A DNA stretch of 39,177 nt from an uncultured Fluviicola sp. (GCA_913009205.1 CAJVYC010000025.1:1-39177); one strand, 5' to 3'. Positions 26,294 to 35,486 are shown, counted from the first letter of the stretch. Numbers and translations: made by a program. The notes: generated by a model from the sequence alone, not told the origin.

Positions 26294-26902
26294 ATGTTAA
26301 AGTCAGTTCTGTCTAAAAGTTTAATTGTTGTATGGATCGTCGGCTCAATCCTCATGTTTAATTTTTGCTCTGATACCAAACCAGAAAAACAGGACGCAGA
26401 TAGCATCGACATTAATGAAGATTATTACGAGTTTCAAGCATTTGACATGACAGATCATGGTGTTAAAGCGTATATCTTTTTGCCAGACGAAACGGCAAAT
26501 ATTGGAGCTTCAACAAAACCTGATGTTCGATATATTCAAGACGATATTTATTGGGAAATAAATGTAGGGCCAAACTTCTCGATGCACATTGAGGATTATG
26601 CCTCTATCAGTAATTTGGTGAAGGTTGAGAAGAAGGAATTGGCCGCAAAGAAATTTTTTAAAGTAAGGTATTTGGTGGATGATAAAGATTTGATCGTTTA
26701 CGAAAGAATACTTTTAGTCAAAGGAACAGACAAAGCCTCCCCGTTAGTAGGAGTTGAGCATAAAACATATCATGTTTACGGACAAAAAACAATTGATGGT
26801 GTGACATACGCACTTGAATCAAGAGAAGAAGGTTTCGAAAAGAAAATCATTGAGTTGATGGCCAAATCGATTCGCTCATTTAAGCCGAAAATAGCAAGTT
26901 AA
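26294..26902 (+). CDS. Uncharacterised exported or lipoprotein-like protein
   Basis: 202 residues. An N-terminal hydrophobic segment (SLIVVWIVGSILMFNF) ends in Cys25 followed by an acidic/polar linker (SDTKPEKQDADS). That resembles a lipoprotein, but the residues before the Cys (FNF) do not fit a good lipobox. The mature part (DHGVKAYIFLPDETANIG, YIQDDIYWEINVGPNFSMHI, ELMAKSIRSFKP) gives no family that I recognise. It lies 73 bp after the previous gene and 24 bp before the Mrp gene, probably in the same transcription unit. Confidence 0.8.
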   Translation: MLKSVLSKSLIVVWIVGSILMFNFCSDTKPEKQDADSIDINEDYYEFQAFDMTDHGVKAYIFLPDETANIGASTKPDVRYIQDDIYWEINVGPNFSMHIEDYASISNLVKVEKKELAAKKFFKVRYLVDDKDLIVYERILLVKGTDKASPLVGVEHKTYHVYGQKTIDGVTYALESREEGFEKKIIELMAKSIRSFKPKIAS

Positions 26903-26926
26903 TTCGAAGAATCCCTTAGGAAAATC

Positions 26927-28000
26927 ATGGAATTGGTAAAAGAGAACGTCCTAGACGTATTGGCAGTTGTAATGGAGCCAGAACTAAAAAAAGATATAGT
27001 TTCAGCTAATTTAGTTGAAGATTTAAAAATTGAAAACAACTCGGTTTCTCTAAAGGTTTTGGTGTCCAATCCAGCATTGCACGCCAGACGTAGAATGCAG
27101 GAGGCGGTGGAATTCAACTTGAAGAATAAGTTTGGTAAAGATCTTGAAATTACTTGCGAAGTAGCAGCAATGCCAGCAAAAGAAATCGAAAGTGCCAACC
27201 AACGAAAAATTTTACCTGAAGTAAAGCACATTGTTGCAATTGCATCGGGTAAAGGTGGGGTTGGAAAATCTACGATTACTGCAAATTTGGCAGGTGGATT
27301 GGCGAAGGCAGGTTTCAAAGTAGGAATTGTTGATGCAGATATTTATGGACCTTCGATGCCAACAATGTTTGATGTTGTAGAAGACCGTCCAACAATGCTA
27401 GATATTGATGGATCTCCAAAGATTAACCCTGTTATGAGCCACGGAATTAAAATTCTATCCATCGGGTTTTTCACGGATCAAGACAATGCTGTGGTGTGGA
27501 GAGGGCCAATGGCTTCGAAAGCGTTAACCCAAATGTTCACTGATGCGCATTGGGGAGAATTGGATTACCTTTTAATTGATTTGCCTCCTGGTACAGGTGA
27601 TATTCATTTATCGTTAGTGCAAACCGTTCCATTGGATGGAGCGATAATTGTTAGCACACCTCAAGAAGTAGCGTTGGCAGATGCAAGAAGAGGAGTGAAC
27701 ATGTTCAAATTGGACACGATCAAAGTTCCTGTTTTGGGAATTATTGAAAACATGGCCTGGTTTACGCCGGCGGAACTACCTGACAACAAATACTATATAT
27801 TTGGACGCGATGGGGCTAAGAACTTAGCTGCTGGAATGGATGTGCCATTTTTAGGTCAAATTCCATTGGTACAGGGTGTGCGTGAAGCAGGTGATGTTGG
27901 AAGACCAGCTGTTTTCCAAGAAAACACACCAATTTCTGAGGCTTTTGATGAATTAGTTCGTAAATTCGTAGAGCGCGTAAAAACGGCTAAAGACGAATAA
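26927..28000 (+). CDS. apbC: Mrp/NBP35-type Fe-S cluster carrier ATPase
   Basis: 357 residues. A MIP18/DUF59-like domain lies at about 1-85, then the deviant Walker A SGKGGVGKST at residues 107-116, VGIVDADIYGPSMPTMF, and YLLIDLPPGTGDIHLSLVQT. Such proteins bind and hand over Fe-S clusters as dimers. The CxxC that bridges the cluster in E. coli ApbC is absent: after ENMAWF the segment reads TPAELPDNKYYIFGRDGAK, as I recall for Bacteroidetes homologues. NifU-C follows 1 bp later, supporting a joint role in Fe-S assembly. Confidence 0.93.
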   Translation: MELVKENVLDVLAVVMEPELKKDIVSANLVEDLKIENNSVSLKVLVSNPALHARRRMQEAVEFNLKNKFGKDLEITCEVAAMPAKEIESANQRKILPEVKHIVAIASGKGGVGKSTITANLAGGLAKAGFKVGIVDADIYGPSMPTMFDVVEDRPTMLDIDGSPKINPVMSHGIKILSIGFFTDQDNAVVWRGPMASKALTQMFTDAHWGELDYLLIDLPPGTGDIHLSLVQTVPLDGAIIVSTPQEVALADARRGVNMFKLDTIKVPVLGIIENMAWFTPAELPDNKYYIFGRDGAKNLAAGMDVPFLGQIPLVQGVREAGDVGRPAVFQENTPISEAFDELVRKFVERVKTAKDE

Positions 28001-28001
28001 A

Positions 28002-28262
28002 ATGTCAATCAACAAAGAAATAATCGAAGTTAAGGTTCTGGCAGCATTGGATCAATTGCGTCCATTTTTGGAAGCAGATGGTGGTAACATGGAACTTGTC
28101 GAAATTAAAGACGACGCAACGGTTGTTGTTCGTTTACTTGGCGCTTGCAGTGATTGCTCAATGTCCATGATGACACTCAAAGTAGGACTTGAAGAACAAG
28201 TAAAAAAAATGGCTCCTGAAGTAAAGCAAGTGGTGGCTATTAATATGCCTGAGCTAGCGTAA
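28002..28262 (+). CDS. NifU C-terminal domain Fe-S scaffold protein
   Basis: 86 residues, one NifU-like/Nfu domain. LDQLRPFLEADGGNMELVEI is the family start, and GACSDCSMSMMTLK holds the CxxC that binds a cluster between two subunits. It works in the cytosol as a scaffold or carrier. It begins directly after the Mrp ATPase, so both are co-expressed; since that Mrp lacks CxxC, this protein may provide the cluster ligands. Confidence 0.95.
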   Translation: MSINKEIIEVKVLAALDQLRPFLEADGGNMELVEIKDDATVVVRLLGACSDCSMSMMTLKVGLEEQVKKMAPEVKQVVAINMPELA

Positions 28263-28271
28263 ATTACTCAT

Positions 28272-29696
28272 TTGAGATCTAAATATAGTGTGCTTTTTAT
28301 TGCGTTTCTAGGAACTATTCTCGCCGTAATCTGGCAAGAATACAACTTGACTTATGTCGAAAAAGTAAACCCGAATAAAACGGAGCACGGAATCATTCGT
28401 ACTGCCGATGATGCTAGTTATGTTCAGCCGCCCATGAATTTGAAGAACCGCGGAACATGGAAGGACAACTCGGCTGGAAACAGTTCCTACTATCAGCGGC
28501 CTCCGGGTTACGGGACGCTTTATTTAGCAAGTTCATACCTCTATCCTTCGAATCCATATGTAGTCGTAAAAACCATTCAAATTCTTGGCTTTTTCGTATC
28601 AATTCTCCTGGTATTTAAGCTTCTCATTCAATATGGTTTAAATCAGAAGTGGGCTGTGGTTGCAACAGGACTGTATGCATTTTCACCCAATTTCAGCGGG
28701 TTCATTTACCATTCAATAACTGAAGGAATTACTCCGGTATTGCTTTTGTGGTCGATTTATGAATGGACAAAACTCCTTCAAGTAAATCAAGGGAGTTCTC
28801 AAATGATAAGCTTCCGTTGCTTTCTATCAAATGGATTCTTGTTGCTTGTACGACCTCAATTGATTGTGTTTGTAATCGTTTTCATAGTTTACTTATTACT
28901 CGAGCGAAGAACCAAATTGGCCGCTTTAAGCCTACTTATATTTTTGCCGTTCACAATGTGGCAAGTCAGAGTGATGAGCATTTCAGGATCAATGGGAATG
29001 CATCCAATCTATTCATATACGAACCATTCATTTTACAGGCCACCGCACGAAGCGCTTGGGAATTTGTTTAAGGTATGGGAGTATAAGAGCGATCGGTTTC
29101 ATGAAACAATAGGTCCGTTGCTTACAGATACTTCAGAGGCAACTCGAGAAAGAGCATTATTGAATATTCCAGAGAAATACCGAGCGGAATTGGAGCTAAT
29201 TTTGTGCGAATACCAAGAAGTAAGTGCGATTGAGCTGTCGGGGATCTTAAATCAGAACTTAAATCAGGAATTGGATGAAGAAACTGCTTTCGTTAAACAC
29301 GCGAATGCTTTAACAAAGAAGTTGGCGAAAGAGAATATATTGGATGCTTTTGTAAAAACGCCAATAAGCAGTGCGACAGAACTGTTCGTGAATTCTCACC
29401 TCCATCTAACTATTTTTCAAGTGAAATTTCGAGGAGCAATTGGGATGGAAGCGCTTCGTTGGATTTCCTTATTGGCCGTTTTATTTGGAATCGTAGCCCT
29501 ATTTATTCTTTCACTATTTGGACGGAATGTTCCCATTTTATTGTGGCTTATTTGTCTTTCGTCTGTAATAACGATTTTGTATTTGGTGTTTGTTCAACGT
29601 TTGAACGAAGAGCGTTATTTAACGCCGCTTTTGCCATTGGCATTTATAGCTTCAATATGGCTAATTCAGTCACTGGTTCGACGCGTTCACAAATAG
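28272..29696 (+). CDS. Multi-spanning membrane protein, GT-C (ArnT/PMT-like) glycosyltransferase candidate
   Basis: 474 residues with TTG start at 28272, 9 bp after the NifU-C stop; the next in-frame starts would remove the first helix. The first helix (VLFIAFLGTILAVIWQEYNL) is followed by a loop with SSYYQRPPGYGTLYLASSYL, the position and wording of the PMT/ArnT first luminal loop. About ten further hydrophobic segments follow (ILGFFVSILLVFKLLI, LIVFVIVFIVYLLL, WISLLAVLFGIVALFILSLF and others) and a late NEERYLTPLLPLAFIASIW. It probably uses a lipid-linked sugar. The catalytic acid in the first loop is not certain. Confidence 0.75.
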   Translation: MRSKYSVLFIAFLGTILAVIWQEYNLTYVEKVNPNKTEHGIIRTADDASYVQPPMNLKNRGTWKDNSAGNSSYYQRPPGYGTLYLASSYLYPSNPYVVVKTIQILGFFVSILLVFKLLIQYGLNQKWAVVATGLYAFSPNFSGFIYHSITEGITPVLLLWSIYEWTKLLQVNQGSSQMISFRCFLSNGFLLLVRPQLIVFVIVFIVYLLLERRTKLAALSLLIFLPFTMWQVRVMSISGSMGMHPIYSYTNHSFYRPPHEALGNLFKVWEYKSDRFHETIGPLLTDTSEATRERALLNIPEKYRAELELILCEYQEVSAIELSGILNQNLNQELDEETAFVKHANALTKKLAKENILDAFVKTPISSATELFVNSHLHLTIFQVKFRGAIGMEALRWISLLAVLFGIVALFILSLFGRNVPILLWLICLSSVITILYLVFVQRLNEERYLTPLLPLAFIASIWLIQSLVRRVHK

Positions 29697-29840
29697 AATT
29701 CCTGCTTCAGAACCTGATTCAACGTTCAATTTTTTCTCAATAACTGCCGACCCATCCGCATATACAAATGCAAAGATCAAGAACAGTAAAAGAAGTATAG
29801 AAAATACAAAGAGAAACTTATTGGAGAATGTTGCACGCAT
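29670..29840 (-). CDS. Possible small single-helix membrane protein
   Basis: 56 codons with ATG at 29840 and TGA at 29670-29672. The N-terminal half is one strong hydrophobic helix after a basic start (MRATFSNKFLFVFSIL through FAFVYADG), which looks like a signal anchor. The tail (VIEKKLNVESGSEAGILFVN) is polar. It overlaps the 3' end of the membrane-protein gene by 27 bp on the opposite strand. I recognise no family; it could be a real small protein, a truncated gene or chance. Confidence 0.4.
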   Translation of the reverse strand: MRATFSNKFLFVFSILLLLFLIFAFVYADGSAVIEKKLNVESGSEAGILFVNASNQ

Positions 29841-29951
29841 AACTGTAGAGATTTAAAGATACAACTTAATAACTCTCAAAAGAGTTACAATAATTTATTT
29901 CGATTATTCTTCGAATTAGCGAACGAATTCAATAGCAGGATTTATTTCTAT

Positions 29952-29983
29952 AAAAAAACCGACCTGAAATTAATCAAGCCGGT
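29952..29983 (-). terminator. Rho-independent terminator downstream of sod
   Basis: On the minus strand ACCGGCTTGA (29974-29983) pairs with TCAGGTCGGT (29958-29967) around a 6-base loop, with two G-T wobbles, followed by seven T. It lies 61 bp past the sod stop codon. Confidence 0.7.
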
Positions 29984-30044
29984 ATTTATTAAGGTTTTTG
30001 CAATCGCGTAGTTTATCGATCATTCGATTTGATTGCGCTTCGAA

Positions 30045-30641
30045 CTAAGCTCCTGCAAAATTTGCGCTTACTTTCTCCCAGTTAACAACATTGAAAAATG
30101 CGTTAATGTAATCTGGACGTCTGTTTTGGTAGTTCAAATAATAAGCATGTTCCCAAACATCCAATCCTAAAATTGGCGTTCCACCACATCCATGACCCAT
30201 GATCGGGTTGTCTTGGTTTGGCGTAGAACAAACTTCTAATACTCCATTTTTTAAGCAAAGCCATGCCCAACCAGAACCAAATCGAGTTGCTGCTGCTTTT
30301 GCAAAACTATCTTTAAAAGCATCGAATGATCCAAAAGCGCTATCAATTGCAGCAGCAAGATCTCCAGTTGGAGCTCCACCGCCATTTGGTGACATTACTT
30401 CCCAGAACAAGCCGTGGTTCCAATATCCACCACCATTGTTTCTAACAGCAGGTGAATCTGAACATGTTTTTAAAATATCCTCGATAGACTTTCCTTCAAA
30501 CTCAGTTCCCGCGATCGCATTGTTTAAGTTGTTCGTGTATCCGTTATGGTGCTTAGAATGGTGGATCTCCATCGTTCTAGCATCAATATGTGGCTCCAAT
30601 GCATCGTATGCATATGGTAATTCAGGTAATTCAAATGACAT
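30045..30641 (-). CDS. sodA: Superoxide dismutase, Mn/Fe family
   Basis: 198 residues, normal length, no signal peptide. Metal ligands are His27 (MEIHHSKHH), His76 (YWNHGLFW), Asp161 and His165 (LDVWEHAYY). NNGGGYWNH lacks the Gln found there in Fe-type enzymes, while PNQDNP carries the Gln used by Mn-type, so Mn is favoured but cambialistic use is possible. It converts superoxide to peroxide and oxygen in the cytosol. A -7 box TACATTTG (30668-30675) lies upstream, without a clear TTG partner, and a terminator follows. Confidence 0.95.
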   Translation of the reverse strand: MSFELPELPYAYDALEPHIDARTMEIHHSKHHNGYTNNLNNAIAGTEFEGKSIEDILKTCSDSPAVRNNGGGYWNHGLFWEVMSPNGGGAPTGDLAAAIDSAFGSFDAFKDSFAKAAATRFGSGWAWLCLKNGVLEVCSTPNQDNPIMGHGCGGTPILGLDVWEHAYYLNYQNRRPDYINAFFNVVNWEKVSANFAGA

Positions 30642-30910
30642 ATGTTTGTATTTAATTAGATTCTTCCCAAATGTAGTAATTCAGAATAGAAATTAGTATT
30701 GCCTTTACTTATATTTTCATCGAGTCTTTCTATGTCACCCTTCTTTTTCAACGTTAATTAGGTTCTTCTTCGGAGTATTCTGGAATGATTAATCCTCAAT
30801 AATCATTGAGTTCGTTGCACTTATGATGGCATAATCTATAGTTTCCATATGCTCGTCTGCTTTTTACTTTTTGTCTTGTAAAAAGACGGTATAATTCCCA
30901 TCTTTAATGT

Positions 30911-31015
30911 ATGAATATACCCCGAATAGATTTACCCCGAATTGTTGTTTTAGGATGTGGATTTGTGGGAATAAAATTTATCCAGAAAATGGATTCGGTG
31001 AAGGAGAAGATTTAA
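30911..31015 (+). pseudogene. N-terminal remnant of a type II NADH dehydrogenase
   Basis: 34 codons from ATG to TAA. MNIPRIDLPRIVVLGCGFVG followed by IKFIQKM has the wording of the FAD-binding N-terminus of Bacteroidetes NAD(P)/FAD-dependent oxidoreductases annotated as NDH-2 (MNIPxxxLPRIVIxGGGFAGI), with the dinucleotide motif GxGxxG. After about 27 codons the similarity is lost and a stop follows; the remaining ~390 residues are missing. The region 30642-30910 upstream holds no other gene, only a palindrome CTCAAT-AATC-ATTGAG at 30795-30810. Confidence 0.75.
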
Positions 31016-31099
31016 TGATTTGAGATGAACTGATTTTAATTCAAATTATACAGTGATGTTGAAATGGAAGGTTTGTGATAAGCATAAAATCTTACCATC

Positions 31100-32383
31100 C
31101 TACTTCTCGTATTTCTCTGTATACTTCTTGTACAAATCACTCTGCATATTTTCCAATGACATAAAAACCCCATCAATCATTCCCAAGGCAAGATTGTTCG
31201 TTCGCATGTCTAAAGCATTTCCGTCAGAAACAAACAGCGTTGCTGACTTTCCAACTTCAAGGCTTCCATACATTTTATCGATACCTAAAATCTCACAGCT
31301 AGAAAGGCTTACAGATCGAATGGCTTGTTCTTCAGTTAAACCGTAAGCCATTGCCGTTCCCGCAAGGAAAGGGATGTTACGCGCGTTCATTGCTTCCATT
31401 CCACCTGCATTTTGAATACAGAATTGAACATTTCCAGCCTGTAACAACGCCGGAAGTTTATACGGAAGATCAATATCGTCGGATTCATTGCTCGGCAAGG
31501 TATGCGGCCTTTTTAACATTACTGGAATCTTTGCATCGGATAGTTTCCGAGTAATTAAGTGCGAATCGTAGCCGCCTACAATCACCGGGAATTTGATGTC
31601 GTATGCCGCGCTGAATTCAATGATATCTTGCAATTGCTGTAACTCATTGGCATGGAAGAAAACACGTTTGCTTCCTTTAAAACAAGCACGCATTGCCTCA
31701 AGTCGGCCGTCTACTTCTTCAACGTTTTCATCGCTTGAATAGGCTTTTGCCATATCAAAGAATGTTTTGATTTCTTGAACCTGTTCTGCGTATTTTTCAT
31801 TTGATTTTTTTTGAGCAGGTTCTGCCCACCAACCAACACCCTGGATGCTTGATGGCCAATTTAAGTGGATGCCGTCGTCTTTTAAGATCGTTGCGTCTTC
31901 CCAATTCCATCCGTCCATTTTCATAATAGATGACGTTCCAGAAATTTTTCCCCCTCGTGGCGTTGCTTGCGTAATTAAAACGCCATTTGTTCTTACAGTA
32001 CTGATCACTTTAGATTCGACATTGAACGCAATTTGACTTCGGATATGAGGATTGTATGACCCCAATTCTCGGTAATCACGTGTTGCCTTAACGGCGTCTA
32101 TTTCTGTAATTCCAAGTGTTGAATTTGGAGCTATAAACCCTGGGTAAACCTCTTTTCCATTCAGATGAATGATCGTATCCCATTCCGCTGGCTCATAAGA
32201 AAAAGCAAGCGAATTTTTGACCAAAATGATTTCACCATCTTCAATACCAATTAAGGCACTTTCGATCGTTTCACCGTTTCCAACATGCAGAAAACCGTTG
32301 ATCAATAAGATCTTCGATGACTCTTGTCCAAAGGTGTTAGAGCAAAGAAGAACAAGTACAAATGCGATTAAATTTGTTTTCAT
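31100..32383 (-). CDS. Amidohydrolase-like exported protein lacking the HxH motif
   Basis: 427 residues from the ATG at 32383, which starts the signal peptide MKTNLIAFVLVLLCSNTFGQ; longer starts would overlap the upstream gene. The fold follows the composite-domain amidohydrolases: ILLINGFLHVGNGE, then GKEVYPGFIAPNSTLGITEI where active members have PGxIDxHxH. Near the end SLEVGKSATLFVSDGNALDM is the usual closing beta domain. With both metal-binding His missing, catalysis by the normal mechanism is doubtful. It begins 1 bp after the stop of the 1001-residue amidohydrolase gene, so they are probably co-translated partners. Confidence 0.88.
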   Translation of the reverse strand: MKTNLIAFVLVLLCSNTFGQESSKILLINGFLHVGNGETIESALIGIEDGEIILVKNSLAFSYEPAEWDTIIHLNGKEVYPGFIAPNSTLGITEIDAVKATRDYRELGSYNPHIRSQIAFNVESKVISTVRTNGVLITQATPRGGKISGTSSIMKMDGWNWEDATILKDDGIHLNWPSSIQGVGWWAEPAQKKSNEKYAEQVQEIKTFFDMAKAYSSDENVEEVDGRLEAMRACFKGSKRVFFHANELQQLQDIIEFSAAYDIKFPVIVGGYDSHLITRKLSDAKIPVMLKRPHTLPSNESDDIDLPYKLPALLQAGNVQFCIQNAGGMEAMNARNIPFLAGTAMAYGLTEEQAIRSVSLSSCEILGIDKMYGSLEVGKSATLFVSDGNALDMRTNNLALGMIDGVFMSLENMQSDLYKKYTEKYEK

Positions 32384-32384
32384 A

Positions 32385-35300
32385 TTAATGGTGGTTTTCT
32401 TCTGTTGATTCTTCTTCTCCAATTGTATCACAGTGGAAGTGTCCTGTTTTCTTTTTAAAGAAGGTTCGCTTCTTTCTTCCGCTGTTATTATCGTCTAACA
32501 TCATTGAAATGATTCGAGCTTTCTCCGCTTGATTCGTTTTTCGCATTTCAGCATCGCGCTCTATGTCGTAAAGCACCATTCCATCAATAATTGTCTGTTC
32601 AACTTTCGCTAGAACTGACAACGGATGATCTGACCAAACAACAACATCCCCGTCTTTTCCAATTTTTAAACTTCCCATTCGATCATCAAGGTGAAGTAAT
32701 TTTGCAGGATTTAAAGTAACCATCTTCAAAGCGTCCTCTTCCGACATGCCACCGTATTTAACTGCCTTAGCTGCTTCTTGGTTCAGTCTTCGTCCCATTT
32801 CAGCATCATCGGAGTTAATAGCCACCACAACGCCTTGTTCGTTCATCAAAGCCGCGTTGTATGGGATTGCATCGTTGACTTCGTATTTATAAGCCCACCA
32901 ATCTGAGAACGTTGATCCACCTGCGCCATGTTCAACCATTTTGTCGGCAAGTTTATACCCTTCCAAAATATGCGTAAATGTGTTGATTTTAAATCCCATT
33001 GAATCGGCGACGTGCATTAACATGTTTATTTCTGATTGCACATAAGAGTGACACGTAACGAATCGTTTGCTCGTCACTATTTCATACAATGTTTCGAGTT
33101 CCAAATCTTTTCTTGGCTCAACTTTCGTTGAACCATTTTTGAAATCTTCCCATTCTTTAGCGTATTCTTTTGCTCGAGAAAAGGCATCGTAATACATTTG
33201 TTCAACACCCATTCTTGTTTGTGGGAACCGACCTCCGTTGCCCCAGTTTGATCGTTTTACATTTTCTCCTAGGGCAAATTTTATAAAAGGATCCGCATTT
33301 TTAATGAGCATCTCTTCAGCGGTAAATCCCCATTTCAATTTGATCAATGCAGACTGTCCACCCACTGGGTTTGCGGAACCATGAAGTAATTGAGAAGCAG
33401 TTACTCCACCTGATAATTGGCGGTAAATATTAATATCTTTAGGATTAACCACGTGTCCAATGCTTACTTCTGCCGAAATAGCTTGGCCTCCTTCATTAAC
33501 ACCTTTTGAAATTGCAATGTGAGAGTGCTCATCAATAATTCCAGCAGTTACGTGCTTGCCTTTTGCCTCAATTACATAAGCGTCGAGCGGTGTTGGATGA
33601 TTTCCTCGTCCAATAAAAATGATCTTTCCTTCTTTAATTACAATGTGTGCATCTTCAATTACTCCCGACTCCTCGTTGGTCCAAAGAGTTGCATTTTTAA
33701 TAATTACTGATTCTTGTTCAGGAAAAGTTTTGAAACCATAAGCTAAATTTGGAAACCACGTTTGAGACGTTGTGTCACCAACAGATAATTGGTTTACTTT
33801 TTTCTTCGTTGCTTTTCCTTTTTTACTTCGAATCCCTGCCCACTGAATCCACTCACCATTTGGCAAAAAACCTTCTCCTTCAAAAACTCCCAGTCGAGAC
33901 GTAACTTTTCCTCTCAATGAAACGCTTCCATGTAGATCATCGTTTTTAATGTTGAACTGAAGCGTAATATCGTTGTTTTTGTAATCGACAAAAAGGTTCA
34001 CCGTTGTATCAACTAAAACACCTTTTTTAGTCTGTCTGTAAGTGATTTTTCCGCTGTATTTCGTTCCTTTTTCCTTTATTTCGATGGGGTACTTCGTTCC
34101 AGAAAAAGAAAGATTGTATTTACCAATTAGTGTCTCATTGCTTGGAGTTGTATTATGAACTTTCCGTTTTCCAAGAAGCCAAGATTCTAAAATTTGTGCT
34201 TCGGTATCGAAAGGATTGGCATCATAAATGATCAAGCTCGCTAGTTTTCCTTTTGCCAAAGAGCCGAGCCTATCATCAACACCGAGCAGTTGTGCAGGAG
34301 ACATTGTGAGTGCATTCAATGCTTGCTCAGGAGATAGTCCATTTTCAATAGCCCTTCTAAGGTTTTCCCAGAAGTCCTTTGATTTTAAATCATTTCCAGA
34401 CAAACAAATTGGAACTCCATGGTTCGCCAATACCGAAGGATTCATCGGAGCCATTTCCCAATGTTTTAGTTCGCTAAGTGGAATTTGTCTTGCCACATAA
34501 GGGTTTTGAACGTCGTAAGCCTCAGGAAAATTAAGGGGTAAAACAACCATCGGTTTTGTTTCTGCAAGTTGATTAATGATTTCATATTCATTTCCAGATC
34601 CTAAAAAGTTGAATTTTATTTCGAATTCATCACCTATTGTTTGTGCTCTTAAAACTTCTAATTTGTCCCTTGTTTCTAAAAACATCGGTGCTTTCAACTG
34701 TTCATTGATCGCCGCAAGTGAAAGATTTAAATTGTCGTTGTTTGATTTGTACCAGTGCGCATCGTAAAATGTTTGACGAAGCAAAGCAATCGATCCCATT
34801 TGAGAGGAAGGATAACTCTGTTTCGAAATACCTTTTTGAAAGGAGAAGAAGCTAGAAGATGTTGCCAATAAATACGACTTACTTCCTGAAGCCAACGAAA
34901 TAAATGCCCCCTTACCTCTGGCGATTCCATCATTTTGATGCGTTAGTGCAAAACCAAATCCTTTTTCAATTAATGCAGCCGAAGCCTTTTCGTCGTATAA
35001 ATATGTTTCAGAAGCTTTGTATTCAGGATGTATCGCCTGATTCCAGTATAATGCGCCTTCTCTAGCCATTGTTTTCTGCACTACTGCTTTTGAAATTCCC
35101 ACATTTGAATTTAATTCTATAAACGCAGGTAAAATTACTTTCCCTTTGCAGTCAATTTCAACAGCTTCTTTGGGAATAGCAATTAGTCCTGACATTCCTA
35201 TGCTTTGAATCTTGTCGTTTTTTATAAGGACAGTTCCATTTGATATTTTCTCAGTTGGCGAAACATAGATTGTAGCATTTTTCAACGCATAATACGTCGG

Positions 35301-35390
35301 GTTCGACTCTTTAAGTCCATTTGAAGGTTCAGATTGGGCGATTACTGATAAAGTAATCAAAAGAATACTAACCGTTAAAATCAATTTCAT
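32385..35390 (-). CDS. Two-domain amidohydrolase, exported
   Basis: 1001 residues from the ATG at 35390, with signal peptide MKLILTVSILLITLSVIAQ; an ATG 19 codons upstream is less suitable. It holds two amidohydrolase-type modules. The first (about 30-420) has GKVILPAFIELNSNVGI, without HxH, and closes with LGSLAKGKLASLIIYDANPF. A beta-rich linker lies at about 430-560. The second (about 585-975) has GKHVTAGIIDEHSHIAIS with intact HxH, then TFTHILEGYKLADKM and INSDDAEMGRR, so its metal site seems complete. It probably cleaves an amide or peptide-like bond in the periplasm; the substrate is unknown. Similar paired genes occur in Bacteroidetes. Confidence 0.9.
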   Translation of the reverse strand: MKLILTVSILLITLSVIAQSEPSNGLKESNPTYYALKNATIYVSPTEKISNGTVLIKNDKIQSIGMSGLIAIPKEAVEIDCKGKVILPAFIELNSNVGISKAVVQKTMAREGALYWNQAIHPEYKASETYLYDEKASAALIEKGFGFALTHQNDGIARGKGAFISLASGSKSYLLATSSSFFSFQKGISKQSYPSSQMGSIALLRQTFYDAHWYKSNNDNLNLSLAAINEQLKAPMFLETRDKLEVLRAQTIGDEFEIKFNFLGSGNEYEIINQLAETKPMVVLPLNFPEAYDVQNPYVARQIPLSELKHWEMAPMNPSVLANHGVPICLSGNDLKSKDFWENLRRAIENGLSPEQALNALTMSPAQLLGVDDRLGSLAKGKLASLIIYDANPFDTEAQILESWLLGKRKVHNTTPSNETLIGKYNLSFSGTKYPIEIKEKGTKYSGKITYRQTKKGVLVDTTVNLFVDYKNNDITLQFNIKNDDLHGSVSLRGKVTSRLGVFEGEGFLPNGEWIQWAGIRSKKGKATKKKVNQLSVGDTTSQTWFPNLAYGFKTFPEQESVIIKNATLWTNEESGVIEDAHIVIKEGKIIFIGRGNHPTPLDAYVIEAKGKHVTAGIIDEHSHIAISKGVNEGGQAISAEVSIGHVVNPKDINIYRQLSGGVTASQLLHGSANPVGGQSALIKLKWGFTAEEMLIKNADPFIKFALGENVKRSNWGNGGRFPQTRMGVEQMYYDAFSRAKEYAKEWEDFKNGSTKVEPRKDLELETLYEIVTSKRFVTCHSYVQSEINMLMHVADSMGFKINTFTHILEGYKLADKMVEHGAGGSTFSDWWAYKYEVNDAIPYNAALMNEQGVVVAINSDDAEMGRRLNQEAAKAVKYGGMSEEDALKMVTLNPAKLLHLDDRMGSLKIGKDGDVVVWSDHPLSVLAKVEQTIIDGMVLYDIERDAEMRKTNQAEKARIISMMLDDNNSGRKKRTFFKKKTGHFHCDTIGEEESTEENHH

Positions 35391-35446
35391 GCGTGCTCTT
35401 GTTTGTTCTGACGTGAAATTAATCAATGTAAGGACAACTGTTAGCA

Positions 35447-35474
35447 TTGTGAATGATGCATTTTAGTATTTTTG
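35447..35474 (+). promoter_or_regulatory. Bacteroidetes-consensus promoter of the cytochrome pair
   Basis: TTG (35447-35449), 17-base spacer, TATTTTTG (35467-35474), an exact TAnnTTTG match, 12 bp before the ATG at 35487. It probably drives the membrane protein, the cytochrome c and hflX. Confidence 0.7.
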
Positions 35475-35486
35475 TAAAAAAAAGAT

